Below, piece after piece: positions 7,476 to 15,662 of a stretch of DNA of 17,417 nt. Each line of letters opens with the position of its first letter. The first letter of the stretch is position 1. Location of the stretch: assembly GCA_012797715.1 (NCBI GenBank), contig JAAZOO010000493.1:1-17417 (forward strand). The letters are read 5' to 3'. Source of the DNA: Geobacteraceae bacterium. Its GTDB lineage: Bacteria; Desulfobacterota; Desulfuromonadia; Geobacterales; Geobacteraceae. Made by a program: the position numbers and the translations under genes. The notes beneath the pieces are model-generated. The model saw only the letters and a list, made by a program, of their open reading frames with translations, made no database searches and was not told the DNA's origin.

Positions 7476-7510
7476 AACCACAGGGTTTGACCCTGTGGTT
7501 TTTTATTTTT
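7476..7510 (+). terminator. Strong intrinsic terminator in the ABC-F leader (candidate attenuator)
   Basis: AACCACAGGG (7476-7485) pairs perfectly with CCCTGTGGTT (7491-7500) around the loop TTTGA, and is followed by a T-rich tract to 7510. The shape is that of a textbook rho-independent terminator. It lies downstream of the proposed promoter and only 20 nt before the ATG at 7531, with the GGGAG ribosome site (7518-7522) just after it. It therefore either ends stray upstream transcription or conditionally ends the ABC-F transcript. No antiterminator pairing or leader peptide with a clear start was found. Confidence 0.85.
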
Positions 7511-7530
7511 CACTACGGGAGTTTCCACGC

Positions 7531-9168
7531 ATGATCAGCGCAACAAACGTGACCCTCTCCTACGGCAAGAGGGTCCTGTTCAAGGACGTGAACTTGAAAT
7601 TCACCCCGGGCAACTGCTACGGGCTGATAGGCGCCAACGGCGCCGGCAAGTCCACCTTTCTCAAGATACTGTCCGGCGAGATCCAGCCGGACAGGGGGGA
7701 TATCTCGGTGGGGAACGGGGAGAGAATCGCCGTGCTGCGCCAAGACCAGTTCGCCTTTGACGAGGAGACGGTCTTCACCACCGTGATCATGGGGCATGAC
7801 CGTCTCTACCGGGTCATGGCCGAGCGTGAGGCGATCTATTCCAAGGGAGAGTTCAGCGAGGAGGACGGAATCCGCTCCGCCGAACTGGAGGCGGAATTCG
7901 CCGAGATGAACGGCTATGAGGCCGAGTCCGAGGCGGCCGTGCTCCTCAACGGCCTCGGCATCCCCGAGGAACTGCGCCACAAAAAGATGAAGGAACTGGA
8001 AGGTGGGGAAAAGGTGCGGGTGCTCCTGGCCCAGGCCCTGTTCGGCAACCCGGACGTGCTGCTGCTGGACGAGCCCACCAACCACCTGGACCTGAAGTCC
8101 GTCGCCTGGCTGGAAGACTTCCTGTTCCGTTTTCCCAACACGGTGGTCGTCGTTTCCCATGACCGGCACTTCCTGAACCAGGTGTGCACCCACATCGCGG
8201 ACATCGACTTCGGCCGCATCCAGGTGTACGTGGGGAACTACGACTTCTGGTACCAGGCGAGCCAGCTGAACCTGAAGCAGAAGCAGGACGAAAACCGCAG
8301 GATCACCGACAAGGCCAACGAACTGAAGGAGTTCATCCAGCGTTTCAGCTCCAACGCCTCCAAGGCGAAGCAGGCAACCGCGCGGAAAAAACTGCTGGAG
8401 AAGCTGACCATCGAGGACATGCCCGTATCGTCGCGCAGGTACCCGTACGTGGTGTTCAAGCCGGAGCGCCCCTGCGGGGACGTTATCCTGGAGGCAAGGG
8501 GGCTTTCCAAGGCAATTGACGGAGTCCCGGTGCTGAACGACCTCTCCCTAACCGTGCGCAAGGGGGACAAGATCGCCTTCGTCGGCGGCACCAGCCTGGC
8601 GAAGACGACCCTCTTCCGGATTCTGGCCGGCGAGCTTGATCCGGACAGCGGCAGCTTCCGCTGGGGGGTGACCATCACCCCCTCCTATTTCCCCAGGGAC
8701 AACAGCGAATACTTTTCCAGCGACCTGAACCTTATCGAATGGCTCGGCCAGTTCTCCCCCCCCACGGAAGGGGAGTCCTTCGCCCGCGGCTTTCTGGGGA
8801 GGATGCTCTTCTCCGGTGAGGAGGCGATGAAAAAGACCAGCGTCCTCTCCGGGGGTGAGCGGGTGCGCTGCATGCTCTCCCGGATGATGCTCTCCGGCGC
8901 CAACGCCCTCATCCTGGACGAGCCCACCAATCACCTGGACCTGGAGTCCATCACCGCCCTCAACAACGGGCTGATCTCCTTTACTGAGGTGGTTCTGTTC
9001 GCCTCCCATGACCACGAGTTCGTCTCCACGGTGGCGAACCGTATCGTGGAAATCACGCCGTCCGGGATCATCGACCGCGCAATGGGATTTGATGAGTACC
9101 TGCAAAACCCGGACGTGGCGCGGATGCGGGTCGAGATGAGCGGGGGCAATGGGGGGCTGAACCTGTAA
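7531..9168 (+). CDS. ybiT: ABC-F family ATPase, YbiT type
   Basis: 545 residues. The ATG at 7531 follows GGGAG and matches the family N-terminus; extension to a GTG at 7495 would run into the terminator hairpin. Two ATPase domains without membrane segments define ABC-F proteins, which act on ribosomes. Domain 1: Walker A GANGAGKST (34-42), signature LEGGE (156-160), Walker B VLLLDEP (176-182), SHDRHF. A linker of about 240-310 contains RFSSNASKAKQATARKK. Domain 2: signature LSGGE (439-443), Walker B ALILDEP (459-465), SHDHEF. The length and blocks such as VLRQDQFAFDEETVFTTVIMG closely follow E. coli YbiT. The second P-loop is unusual: GGTSLAKTT (352-360) lacks the usual central and final glycines. 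The precise cellular role of the YbiT group is less clear than that of EttA. Confidence 0.92.
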   Translation: MISATNVTLSYGKRVLFKDVNLKFTPGNCYGLIGANGAGKSTFLKILSGEIQPDRGDISVGNGERIAVLRQDQFAFDEETVFTTVIMGHDRLYRVMAEREAIYSKGEFSEEDGIRSAELEAEFAEMNGYEAESEAAVLLNGLGIPEELRHKKMKELEGGEKVRVLLAQALFGNPDVLLLDEPTNHLDLKSVAWLEDFLFRFPNTVVVVSHDRHFLNQVCTHIADIDFGRIQVYVGNYDFWYQASQLNLKQKQDENRRITDKANELKEFIQRFSSNASKAKQATARKKLLEKLTIEDMPVSSRRYPYVVFKPERPCGDVILEARGLSKAIDGVPVLNDLSLTVRKGDKIAFVGGTSLAKTTLFRILAGELDPDSGSFRWGVTITPSYFPRDNSEYFSSDLNLIEWLGQFSPPTEGESFARGFLGRMLFSGEEAMKKTSVLSGGERVRCMLSRMMLSGANALILDEPTNHLDLESITALNNGLISFTEVVLFASHDHEFVSTVANRIVEITPSGIIDRAMGFDEYLQNPDVARMRVEMSGGNGGLNL

Positions 9169-9169
9169 T

Positions 9170-9370
9170 CCCAAAAACGGCAGGCGCAGGAATGTCTCCG
9201 AAAGAGGGGCTCTGTCGTATCTCGCTGCCCGTCGGTGCGGATGGGAGGGGCCACAGCCGATACCGCCTGAACCCGAAGGGAGAGCCTGGCGGCTGGAGGG
9301 AAATGAGCGGAGATCTGCGGAAACAGGGCAGCCGGAGCGAACGGAGGATGCCTCCACCTGCCGAATCCGG
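9170..9370 (-). repeat. Interspersed palindromic repeat, copy B
   Basis: This copy begins two nt after the ABC-F stop codon. Read forward it aligns with the reverse complement of the element at 15339-15537. Blocks in the same order are CCCAAAAACGGCAG, CTCTGTCGTAT, CCACAGCCGATAC, GAACCCGAAGGG, GAAATGAGCG and ACGGAGGATGCCTCCACCTGCC. Length is about 200 bp in both. The two ends are inverted relative to each other (the outer end CCCAAAAACGG is diverged from CCGGATTCGG). It has no coding content, and any open frame through it is accidental. Confidence 0.75.
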
Positions 9371-9399
9371 GAAATATCCGGCCTGCCGGGACACGACAA

Positions 9400-9432
9400 G
9401 AAAGAACCGCACAGGGGGGCTTTCCTTTTTTT
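9400..9432 (+). terminator. Probable terminator downstream of the ABC-F gene
   Basis: GAAAG (9400-9404) pairs with CTTTC (9420-9424). An inner CC/GG pair is separated by an AA/GG mismatch, and seven T residues follow (9426-9432). The stem is imperfect, but position and T-run fit the end of the ABC-F transcript. The rest of 9371-9486 shows nothing else. Confidence 0.45.
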
Positions 9433-9486
9433 CCGAGAGCATATGGGGAAGGATTGCAGGAAGCACGCATCCCGGCTACACTGTAA

Positions 9487-9628
9487 CAGGCTGTGCAAAA
9501 ACGGTACGAGGAAGGTCGGATGCAAGGCGCACGGAGCGCAGCACCCGAGACATATCACATAGATAGGCGAGGGTGCGAGCACCGCGCAACGCCGCAGACG
9601 GCCTCCCCAGTAGTTTTTCAACAGCCTG
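9487..9628. mobile_element. 142-bp non-coding element with terminal inverted repeats (MITE-like)
   Basis: The left end CAGGCTGTGCAAAAAC (9487-9502) and the right end GTTTTTCAACAGCCTG (9613-9628) are inverted repeats with two mismatches in 16. GTAA directly flanks both ends (9483-9486 and 9629-9632), fitting a 4-bp target duplication. Inside, TGCAAGGCGCACGG and the matching stretch before GCCGCAGACGG form further imperfect inverted arms around a short AT-rich centre (ACATATCACATAGAT), so the whole can fold into a long hairpin. It has no coding capacity. Ends of the form CAGGCTGTTGAAAAAC recall intergenic repeats I associate with Geobacter genomes. It lies 61 bp before the sensor kinase gene. 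Confidence 0.65.
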
Positions 9629-9689
9629 GTAAACGGTCGCTGGGGGAAGGGCATCCCGGCCCGAACTCTGGAGGGAGGACAAAAGCGGC

Positions 9690-12600
9690 ATGCCGGATGA
9701 AACGCGGATCAGGGTGGAGGCTCTCCGGAGGTGGCTGATTCTGTTCGCCGTATTTGCCGTGACGGTCCTTGCGGGAGGCTACGGGTACTTCCGCGCCGAG
9801 GAAGGTCGCATCAGCCGGGAAAAATACCGCGAGATTGCCGCTATCGCCGACCTGAAGGAACAGCAGATCCGGCACTGGCGCACGGAGCGTCTGACCGATG
9901 TCCGCAGACCCGCGGAGAGTCCTTTTTTCCGGGAGGAAATGGAAAAATGGCACCGGGCAGGGTTCCTCTCCCTCCCCCGGGAAAAATTCCGGGAACGCCT
10001 GAAGCAGGAACGGTCCAGGAGCTTGAGAGACGCCCTCCTTCTGTCTCCGGATGGGAAAATCCTCCTTTCCGCGACGGATGAACCGGACCCGGTCAACCCC
10101 GCCACAATGCGCGCTCTCGGCTTCGCGCTGGCCGGCCGGGAAGCAATCCTCTCCGATTTCTACCTGTGTCCCAACGGCAGGGTGCACATCGACGCGGTCG
10201 CTCCGGTGCTGGACAAAGGCGGCACGCCGCTGGCGCTCCTGGTGCAGCGGTACGACGCTGCAGACTACCTGTATCCCCTGATCCAGTCCTGGCCCATCCC
10301 CAGCAAAAGCGCCGAGTCGCTCCTGGTGCAGCGCCACGGCAATCACGCCCTGTACCTCAACGACCTTCGCCATCGCCCCCGGGCTGCCCTTTCCCTGCGC
10401 ATTCCCCTTGACCGGGACGATGTTCCTGCCGTGCAGGCGGTCAGGGGTAGAACGGGAATGTTCCGGGGGACCGATTACCGCGGGGTGGAGGTGCTGGCCG
10501 ACCTGCGCCCCGTTGCCGGGTCGCCCTGGTTTCTGGTCGCCAAGGTGGATGAGGCGGAAATACTGGCGGAGGCCCGCTACCGCGCCGCGGTGATTGCCCT
10601 GTTCGCGCTCGGGTTCATCCTTGTGGCAGCCATGGCGACCGCCTACGCCTACCGGCGCCGTCAGGCAGGAATCTACCTGGATTTGTACCGCGCGGAGCGG
10701 AAGGAGAGGGAGGGCCGGGAGGAGTTCCGCGCCACCCTCTACAGTATCGGCGATGCGGTCATCACCACCGACGGCCGCGGGAGAATCCGCCGGATGAATC
10801 CGGTTGCCGAACGGCTGACCGGATGGAACGAGGACGAGGCCCGGGGAAAGCCGCTGGAGGAGGTATTTTCCATCATCAACGAAGAGACCCGCACCGTAAC
10901 GGAAAGCCCCGTGGAGGTGGTGCTGCGCACAGGGCAGATGGTGGGGCTCGCCAACCACACGATTCTCATCGCCAGGGACGGGACCGAGCGCCCCATCGAC
11001 GACAGCGGGGCCCCCATCCGCGACGACAGCGGAGCCATACGCGGGGTGGTGCTGGTCTTCCGGGACATTTCCGAACGGAAAAGCAGGGAGGCGTCCCTGG
11101 CTCTCTTCCGGCATTTCGCCGAGGCCTCCCAGGACGGATTCGGCATGGCGGATCTGAACGGTCGCCTGACCTATGCCAATCCCGCCCACTGCCGCATGCT
11201 GGGAGCCCACGAAAGCGCGGAGATTATCGGCGCCCATGTCCGGGATTTCTGCGTGGAAGAAGACGCACGGGAGTTGGAATCGCGCATTCTCCCCGCGGTC
11301 CTGGAAACCGGGAACCAGACGGCCGAACTACGCCTTCTGTCTGCAGACGGCACCGTGACCCCGACCATCCAGAACATCTTCACCCTCCGTTCACCCCAGG
11401 GCGCCCCCCTGTGCTTTGCCAACGTCATCACGGACATCAGCGCGCGCAAGCGGGCGGAGGAAGCGCTGCGGGAGAGCGAGGAGCGGGTCCGGAAAAAACT
11501 GGCCGCCATTCTGCTGCCGGAGGGAGACATCGGGGCGCTGGAACTGGAAGACATCATCGACCTCGAGGCTCTCCAGGGCCTGATGGAGGATTTCTCCGCC
11601 ATGGAGAATCTCGTTATCGCCATCGAGGATTGCCACGGCAAGATCCTGGTTGCCACGGGCTGGCAGGATATCTGCACCAGGTTCCACCGCGTCCATCCCG
11701 AAACGTGCAGGAATTGCCTCGAAAGCGACACCGTTCTGTCCGCGGGGATTGAGCCAGGGGCCTTCAGGATGTACAAGTGCAGGAACAACCTGTGGGACCT
11801 GGCCACGCCCATCATTGTGGGCGGCCGGCACGTGGGCAATCTGTTTTCCGGCCAGTTCCTGCTGGAGGAGGAAACGCCGGACTATGAGGTATTCCGCGAC
11901 CAGGCGCGGCGGTACGGCTTCAACGAGGAAGAGTATCTGGCGGCACTGGAGCGCGTCCCCCGCTGGAGCCGGGAAAAGATCAACCGGGTCATGACCTTCT
12001 TTTCCCGGTTCGCCCTGATGATATCAGGCATGAGCTACGCCAACATCAAGCTGGCCCGCATGCTGGCGGAGCGGGAACAGATGGAGGCCCAGTTCCTCCA
12101 GGCCCAGAAGATGGAGGCGGTGGGGCGGTTGGCGGGCGGCGTGGCCCACGATTTCAACAACATGCTCAACGTCATCCTGGGGTACGCGGAGATGGCGCTC
12201 CTGAAACTGGACCCATCCAGCCCCATCCAGGGATACCTGAAGGAAATATCCAAGGCAGGCCAGCGCTCCGCGGACCTCACCCGGCAGCTTCTCGCCTTTG
12301 CCAGGAAGCAGACCATCTCTCCCAAGGTCCTGAACCTGAACGACACCGTTGCCGGCATGTTCAACATGCTCAAGCGGCTCATCGGAGAAGATATCCAATT
12401 GATCTGGAAACCGGCGCAGGACCTGTGGCCGGTACATATGGACCCGGCCCAGATCGACCAGATTCTCGCCAACCTGGTGGTAAACGCCCGCGACGCCATC
12501 TCCGGCATCGGCAGGATAGTCATTGAAACGGGCACCGCGGAGTTCGATGCTGCGGACTGCGTTCGTCACTCCGGTCTCGCGCCGGGGCCGTATGTCCTGC

Positions 12601-13247
12601 TGACGGTGGGCGATACGGGGTGCGGAATGGACAGGGAAACCCTGGACCGCCTTTTCGAACCCTTTTTCACCACCAAGGAGGTGGGGAAGGGAACCGGTCT
12701 CGGCCTGGCAACGGTATACGGTATCGTCAAGCAGAACGGAGGGTTTATCACGGTGGAGAGTGAGCCGGGGGCGGGATCCACCTTCAGAATCTACCTCCCT
12801 CGGCACCAGTCGGATGAGACCGGTGCCGAGGAGAGGCGCAAGGCGCCGTCCCAAGGGCCAACCGGCACGGAAACCGTTCTGCTGGTCGAGGACGAGCCCT
12901 CCCTGCTGGATCTGGGAACCATGCTCCTGGAGGAACTGGGCTACACCGTTCTCCCCGCATCCGGGCCCAATCAGGCGCTCCGCCTCGCCGATGAGTATGC
13001 GGGCCACATCCATCTGCTCCTCACCGACGTGATCATGCCGGACATGATCGGCAGCGACCTGTGCAGGGAAATAGCGGTCCGGCGGCCGAACCTCAAATGC
13101 CTTTTCATGTCCGGCTACACGCCGGAGGCCGTTGCCCACCACGGCGTCCTCCACGAGGGGATCCATTTCCTGCAAAAGCCGTTCACCATCCAGGATCTCG
13201 CCGTCAAGCTGCGCGAGGCCTTGGACGGGCCGTCCACCGTTCCGTAA
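9690..13247 (+). CDS. Membrane-bound hybrid sensor histidine kinase with PAS, PocR and receiver domains
   Basis: 1185 residues; the ATG at 9690 follows GGAGGGAGG (9670-9678). Order: helix 1 (14-33), an extracytoplasmic sensor region (about 35-295, probably Cache-like), helix 2 (298-320), PAS 1 (about 343-462), PAS 2 (about 468-588), and a PocR-type ligand domain (about 622-780). The PocR part has cysteines at 648, 662, 673, 676 and 697 (ETCRNCLESD). Then come HisKA with phospho-acceptor His820 in GGVAHDFNN, and HATPase with N928/N932, GDTGCGM and GTGLGLATVYG. A C-terminal receiver has acidic D1068, phospho-acceptor D1113 and K1163. The kinase should phosphorylate His820 and pass phosphate to D1113 in the same chain. 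PocR domains are thought to sense small molecules. No output regulator is adjacent, so the partner is unknown. Confidence 0.92.
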   Translation: MPDETRIRVEALRRWLILFAVFAVTVLAGGYGYFRAEEGRISREKYREIAAIADLKEQQIRHWRTERLTDVRRPAESPFFREEMEKWHRAGFLSLPREKFRERLKQERSRSLRDALLLSPDGKILLSATDEPDPVNPATMRALGFALAGREAILSDFYLCPNGRVHIDAVAPVLDKGGTPLALLVQRYDAADYLYPLIQSWPIPSKSAESLLVQRHGNHALYLNDLRHRPRAALSLRIPLDRDDVPAVQAVRGRTGMFRGTDYRGVEVLADLRPVAGSPWFLVAKVDEAEILAEARYRAAVIALFALGFILVAAMATAYAYRRRQAGIYLDLYRAERKEREGREEFRATLYSIGDAVITTDGRGRIRRMNPVAERLTGWNEDEARGKPLEEVFSIINEETRTVTESPVEVVLRTGQMVGLANHTILIARDGTERPIDDSGAPIRDDSGAIRGVVLVFRDISERKSREASLALFRHFAEASQDGFGMADLNGRLTYANPAHCRMLGAHESAEIIGAHVRDFCVEEDARELESRILPAVLETGNQTAELRLLSADGTVTPTIQNIFTLRSPQGAPLCFANVITDISARKRAEEALRESEERVRKKLAAILLPEGDIGALELEDIIDLEALQGLMEDFSAMENLVIAIEDCHGKILVATGWQDICTRFHRVHPETCRNCLESDTVLSAGIEPGAFRMYKCRNNLWDLATPIIVGGRHVGNLFSGQFLLEEETPDYEVFRDQARRYGFNEEEYLAALERVPRWSREKINRVMTFFSRFALMISGMSYANIKLARMLAEREQMEAQFLQAQKMEAVGRLAGGVAHDFNNMLNVILGYAEMALLKLDPSSPIQGYLKEISKAGQRSADLTRQLLAFARKQTISPKVLNLNDTVAGMFNMLKRLIGEDIQLIWKPAQDLWPVHMDPAQIDQILANLVVNARDAISGIGRIVIETGTAEFDAADCVRHSGLAPGPYVLLTVGDTGCGMDRETLDRLFEPFFTTKEVGKGTGLGLATVYGIVKQNGGFITVESEPGAGSTFRIYLPRHQSDETGAEERRKAPSQGPTGTETVLLVEDEPSLLDLGTMLLEELGYTVLPASGPNQALRLADEYAGHIHLLLTDVIMPDMIGSDLCREIAVRRPNLKCLFMSGYTPEAVAHHGVLHEGIHFLQKPFTIQDLAVKLREALDGPSTVP

Positions 13248-13373
13248 CGGAGGAATGGAAAGCCACAAAACGTCTCCTGATTCCTGCCCATCTCCCGCGG
13301 GTGCCGAACGCTCCCTCCCCTGTCGGGGGAATGGGAAGCCCGTGACCGCCGGCGCTCATAGTCGGCAAAAGAC

Positions 13374-13402
13374 TTGTATGGCGGTGATCAATCCGCTACA
13401 GT
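13374..13402 (+). promoter_or_regulatory. Candidate promoter of rmuC
   Basis: TTGTAT (13374-13379), a 17-bp spacer and TACAGT (13397-13402). The match is moderate (three and four of six positions). It is the only reasonable candidate in the 206-bp gap after the sensor kinase, which otherwise holds only a GC-rich inverted repeat near 13311-13326 (CCCC-TGTC-GGGG) without a T-run. Confidence 0.35.
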
Positions 13403-13453
13403 CACCTCCCAGGAAAAACATTCTCCCGTACAGAAGAGGCAGCACCGCTCCCA

Positions 13454-15229
13454 ATGGGGCGTAACCGCGAAATCCTCCGGAGTTCCCTCGTGACGAATAT
13501 CATTCTCTTCACCATTGTGGCATTGCTGGCAGCCGTTGTCGTTCTCCTTCTCCTGCTCCTGAAACGGGCGTCGCACGGCGATGTTTCCCTCCTGGCTCCC
13601 CGCCTTGACCTCTTCTCTCAGGCGTTGGACAGGACAGAGCGCGCCGTGAGAGACGAATCGGCACGGAACAGGGAAGAAGCGGGAAAGACGGCGAAAGACC
13701 AGCGCCAGGAGCTTGCGGAATCCTTTAGAACATTCGGCGAATCCGTCATGCACCGCATTGGGGAAGCCGCAACCATGCAGAAGATGCAGCTGGAAACTTT
13801 TTCCGGCCACCTCTCCGCCTTTACCGGGACCAGCGGGGAGAAGCTCGACGCCGTTCGCGCCGAATCCGCCGCCGGCGCCAGACAGCTCCGGGAAGAAGTC
13901 GTTACCACGCTCAACAGTATTTCCGAGACCATGGTGAAGACATTGAAGGACCTGGCCGTGGCGGAGAAAGCCCAACTGGACGCCTTCTCGGCAACGATTG
14001 CCTTTCTGACCCGGACCAGTAGTGAAAAGCTGGACAGCATCAGGAACGAATCGGCCATGGGCGCCAAGCAGCTGCGGGAGGAGGTGATCAGCGCCCTCAA
14101 GGGGATTACGGAATCCACCACGAAAACCATGGGCGAGCTGGCAAACATTCAAAAGGCCCGGCTGGAGACCATGTCGTCGGCCATCGGCAAGCTTTCCGAG
14201 TCCAACGAAAAGAAACTGGAAGAGTTGAGGGGGACGGTGGAAGGGAAGCTGCAGAGCCTGCAGGCCGACAACGCACGGCAGCTTGAACAGATGCGCCATA
14301 CCGTTGACGAGAAACTCCAGGGAACACTGGAAAAACGTCTGGGCGAATCCTTCAGGCACGTCAGTGAGCGGCTCGAACTGGTCCATAAGGGTCTGGGTGA
14401 AATGCAGAATCTGGCATCGGGCGTCGGCGACCTGAAAAAGGTTCTCTCAAACGTCAAGACCCGTGGCACGTGGGGAGAGGTGCAGCTGGGAGTCCTTTTG
14501 GAGCAGGTGCTGAGTCCCGACCAGTTTGTCGCCAATCTGGCAACACGGGGTGGGGGTGAGCGCGTGGAATTCGCCATCAGGCTCCCCGGCCAGGGAGCCG
14601 ACAGGGACGATGCCGTGTGGCTCCCCATAGACGCCAAGTTCCCGGTGGAAGATTATCAGCGGCTTCTCGAGGCGCAGGAGCGGGGTGACCTCACCGGTAT
14701 CGATGCGGCGGGCAAACAGCTGGAGGTGCGGGTCAAGGCGTGCGCTGCCGATATATGCCGGAAGTACCTGAATCCGCCGAAGACCACGGACTTCGCCATC
14801 CTCTTCCTTCCCATCGAAGGTCTGTTCGCCGAAGTCATTCGGAGAACCGGCTTGATCGAGGTCATTCAGCGCGAATGTCGAGTCGTCATTGCAGGGCCGA
14901 CCACTCTGTGGTCGATCCTGAGCAGCCTCCAGATGGGATTCAGAACGCTGGCCATCCAGAAACGTTCCGGCGAGGTCTGGAACCTTCTGGCCGCGGTCAA
15001 GACCGAGTGGACGAAATACGGGGATATTCTGGATTCGGTGCAGAAAAAGCTGCACCAGGCATCGGAGACTCTCGAGAAGGCGAAGACGAGATCGCGGGCC
15101 GTGGGAAGGAAACTGCGGGATGTACAGGAACTCCCTGCCGCCGAAGCACACGCCCTCCTCCCCCACTCTCTTGTGGAGGATGAAGACGCCGGAGAGGTCG
15201 ACCCCGGAGCAGGAGGTAACGGAAGCTGA
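13454..15229 (+). CDS. rmuC: RmuC family protein (DNA recombination-associated)
   Basis: 591 residues, longer than many RmuC proteins. A membrane helix (15-37) is followed by a long coiled coil (about 45-325) and the conserved RmuC domain (about 325-555). Family blocks are GTWGEVQLGVLLEQVL (338-353), LPIDAKFPVEDYQRLLEA (390-407), FAILFLPIEGLFAEV (447-461) and GPTTLWSILSSLQMGFRTLA (481-500). RmuC limits certain inverted-repeat rearrangements in E. coli and has a nuclease-like core; its exact role is not settled. The coiled coil contains three imperfect 62-residue units (landmarks QLETF 112, QLDAF 174, RLETM 236). The ATG at 13454 has only a weak purine stretch before it; a GTG at 13490 with CGGAG seven nt upstream is an alternative that would remove 12 residues and keep the helix. 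Confidence 0.9.
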   Translation: MGRNREILRSSLVTNIILFTIVALLAAVVVLLLLLLKRASHGDVSLLAPRLDLFSQALDRTERAVRDESARNREEAGKTAKDQRQELAESFRTFGESVMHRIGEAATMQKMQLETFSGHLSAFTGTSGEKLDAVRAESAAGARQLREEVVTTLNSISETMVKTLKDLAVAEKAQLDAFSATIAFLTRTSSEKLDSIRNESAMGAKQLREEVISALKGITESTTKTMGELANIQKARLETMSSAIGKLSESNEKKLEELRGTVEGKLQSLQADNARQLEQMRHTVDEKLQGTLEKRLGESFRHVSERLELVHKGLGEMQNLASGVGDLKKVLSNVKTRGTWGEVQLGVLLEQVLSPDQFVANLATRGGGERVEFAIRLPGQGADRDDAVWLPIDAKFPVEDYQRLLEAQERGDLTGIDAAGKQLEVRVKACAADICRKYLNPPKTTDFAILFLPIEGLFAEVIRRTGLIEVIQRECRVVIAGPTTLWSILSSLQMGFRTLAIQKRSGEVWNLLAAVKTEWTKYGDILDSVQKKLHQASETLEKAKTRSRAVGRKLRDVQELPAAEAHALLPHSLVEDEDAGEVDPGAGGNGS

Positions 15230-15300
15230 CCTGAAAACGGCGGGTGGAGTCGTCCGAAGAGAACGACGTGGGACTATTCCGGTGCTGCTCCTGGGGGAAG
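15230..15300 (+). repeat. Degenerate half-copy of the interspersed repeat
   Basis: The sequence starts directly after the rmuC stop codon with CCTGAAAACGGCGGGTGGAG. This parallels CCTAAAAACGGCAGTTGGAG at 15339, and GTGCTGCTCCTGG follows as in copies A and C. Only one arm is recognisable. It suggests an older copy beside the complete one. Confidence 0.45.
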
Positions 15301-15338
15301 GGAGCGTCGGCGGCACATGCTCTCCGAACCCCTTGAAT

Positions 15339-15537
15339 CCTAAAAACGGCAGTTGGAGGCATCCTTCGTTCTCTCCCATTGCCGTCTTTGTGCTGCTCTA
15401 CGCTCATTTCACTACAGCCGATACACTCACCCTTCGGGTTCGGGCAGTATCGGCTGTGGCCGCTCCATTTCGCTAAGAGCAGCAACGAAATACGACAGAG
15501 TCGCTCTCTGCGGATACCTCCAACTGCTGTTTTTAGG
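15339..15537 (+). repeat. Interspersed palindromic repeat, copy C (most complete)
   Basis: A 199-bp near-palindrome. The outer arms CCTAAAAACGGCAGTTGGAG (from 15339) and its counterpart ending at 15537 differ at only one position in 20. Inner arms CAGCCGATAC (15415-15424) and GTATCGGCTG (15447-15456) are perfect and enclose a smaller CCC/GGG stem. Copies in opposite orientation lie at 9170-9370, and partly at 6168-6296 and 15230-15300. No coding content, transposase or target duplication was seen (flanks TTGAAT and TTTATG). It fills most of the 433-bp gap between rmuC and the DUF1232 gene; 15538-15662 shows nothing else except the ribosome site of that gene. Confidence 0.8.
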
Positions 15538-15662
15538 TTTATGTCTCTGGAGATTGCCCTGTACGGGATCGGTTCCGGAATCTTTCCCGGCCTTCTCCCG
15601 CGGGGAACGGATATGAAGTCGACCGCCACTTGCGGGAACAAATCTGACGAAAGGGGATCGCC

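Noticed and set aside
9192..9566. Plus-strand frame of 124 codons over repeat copy B and the 142-bp element
   Set aside because: It crosses two unrelated repeats and a terminator and has no family match or ribosome site.
8548..9654. A 368-codon minus-strand open frame through the end of the ABC-F gene and the repeats
   Set aside because: It spans a real gene's antisense strand and two non-coding repeats; no recognisable domain.
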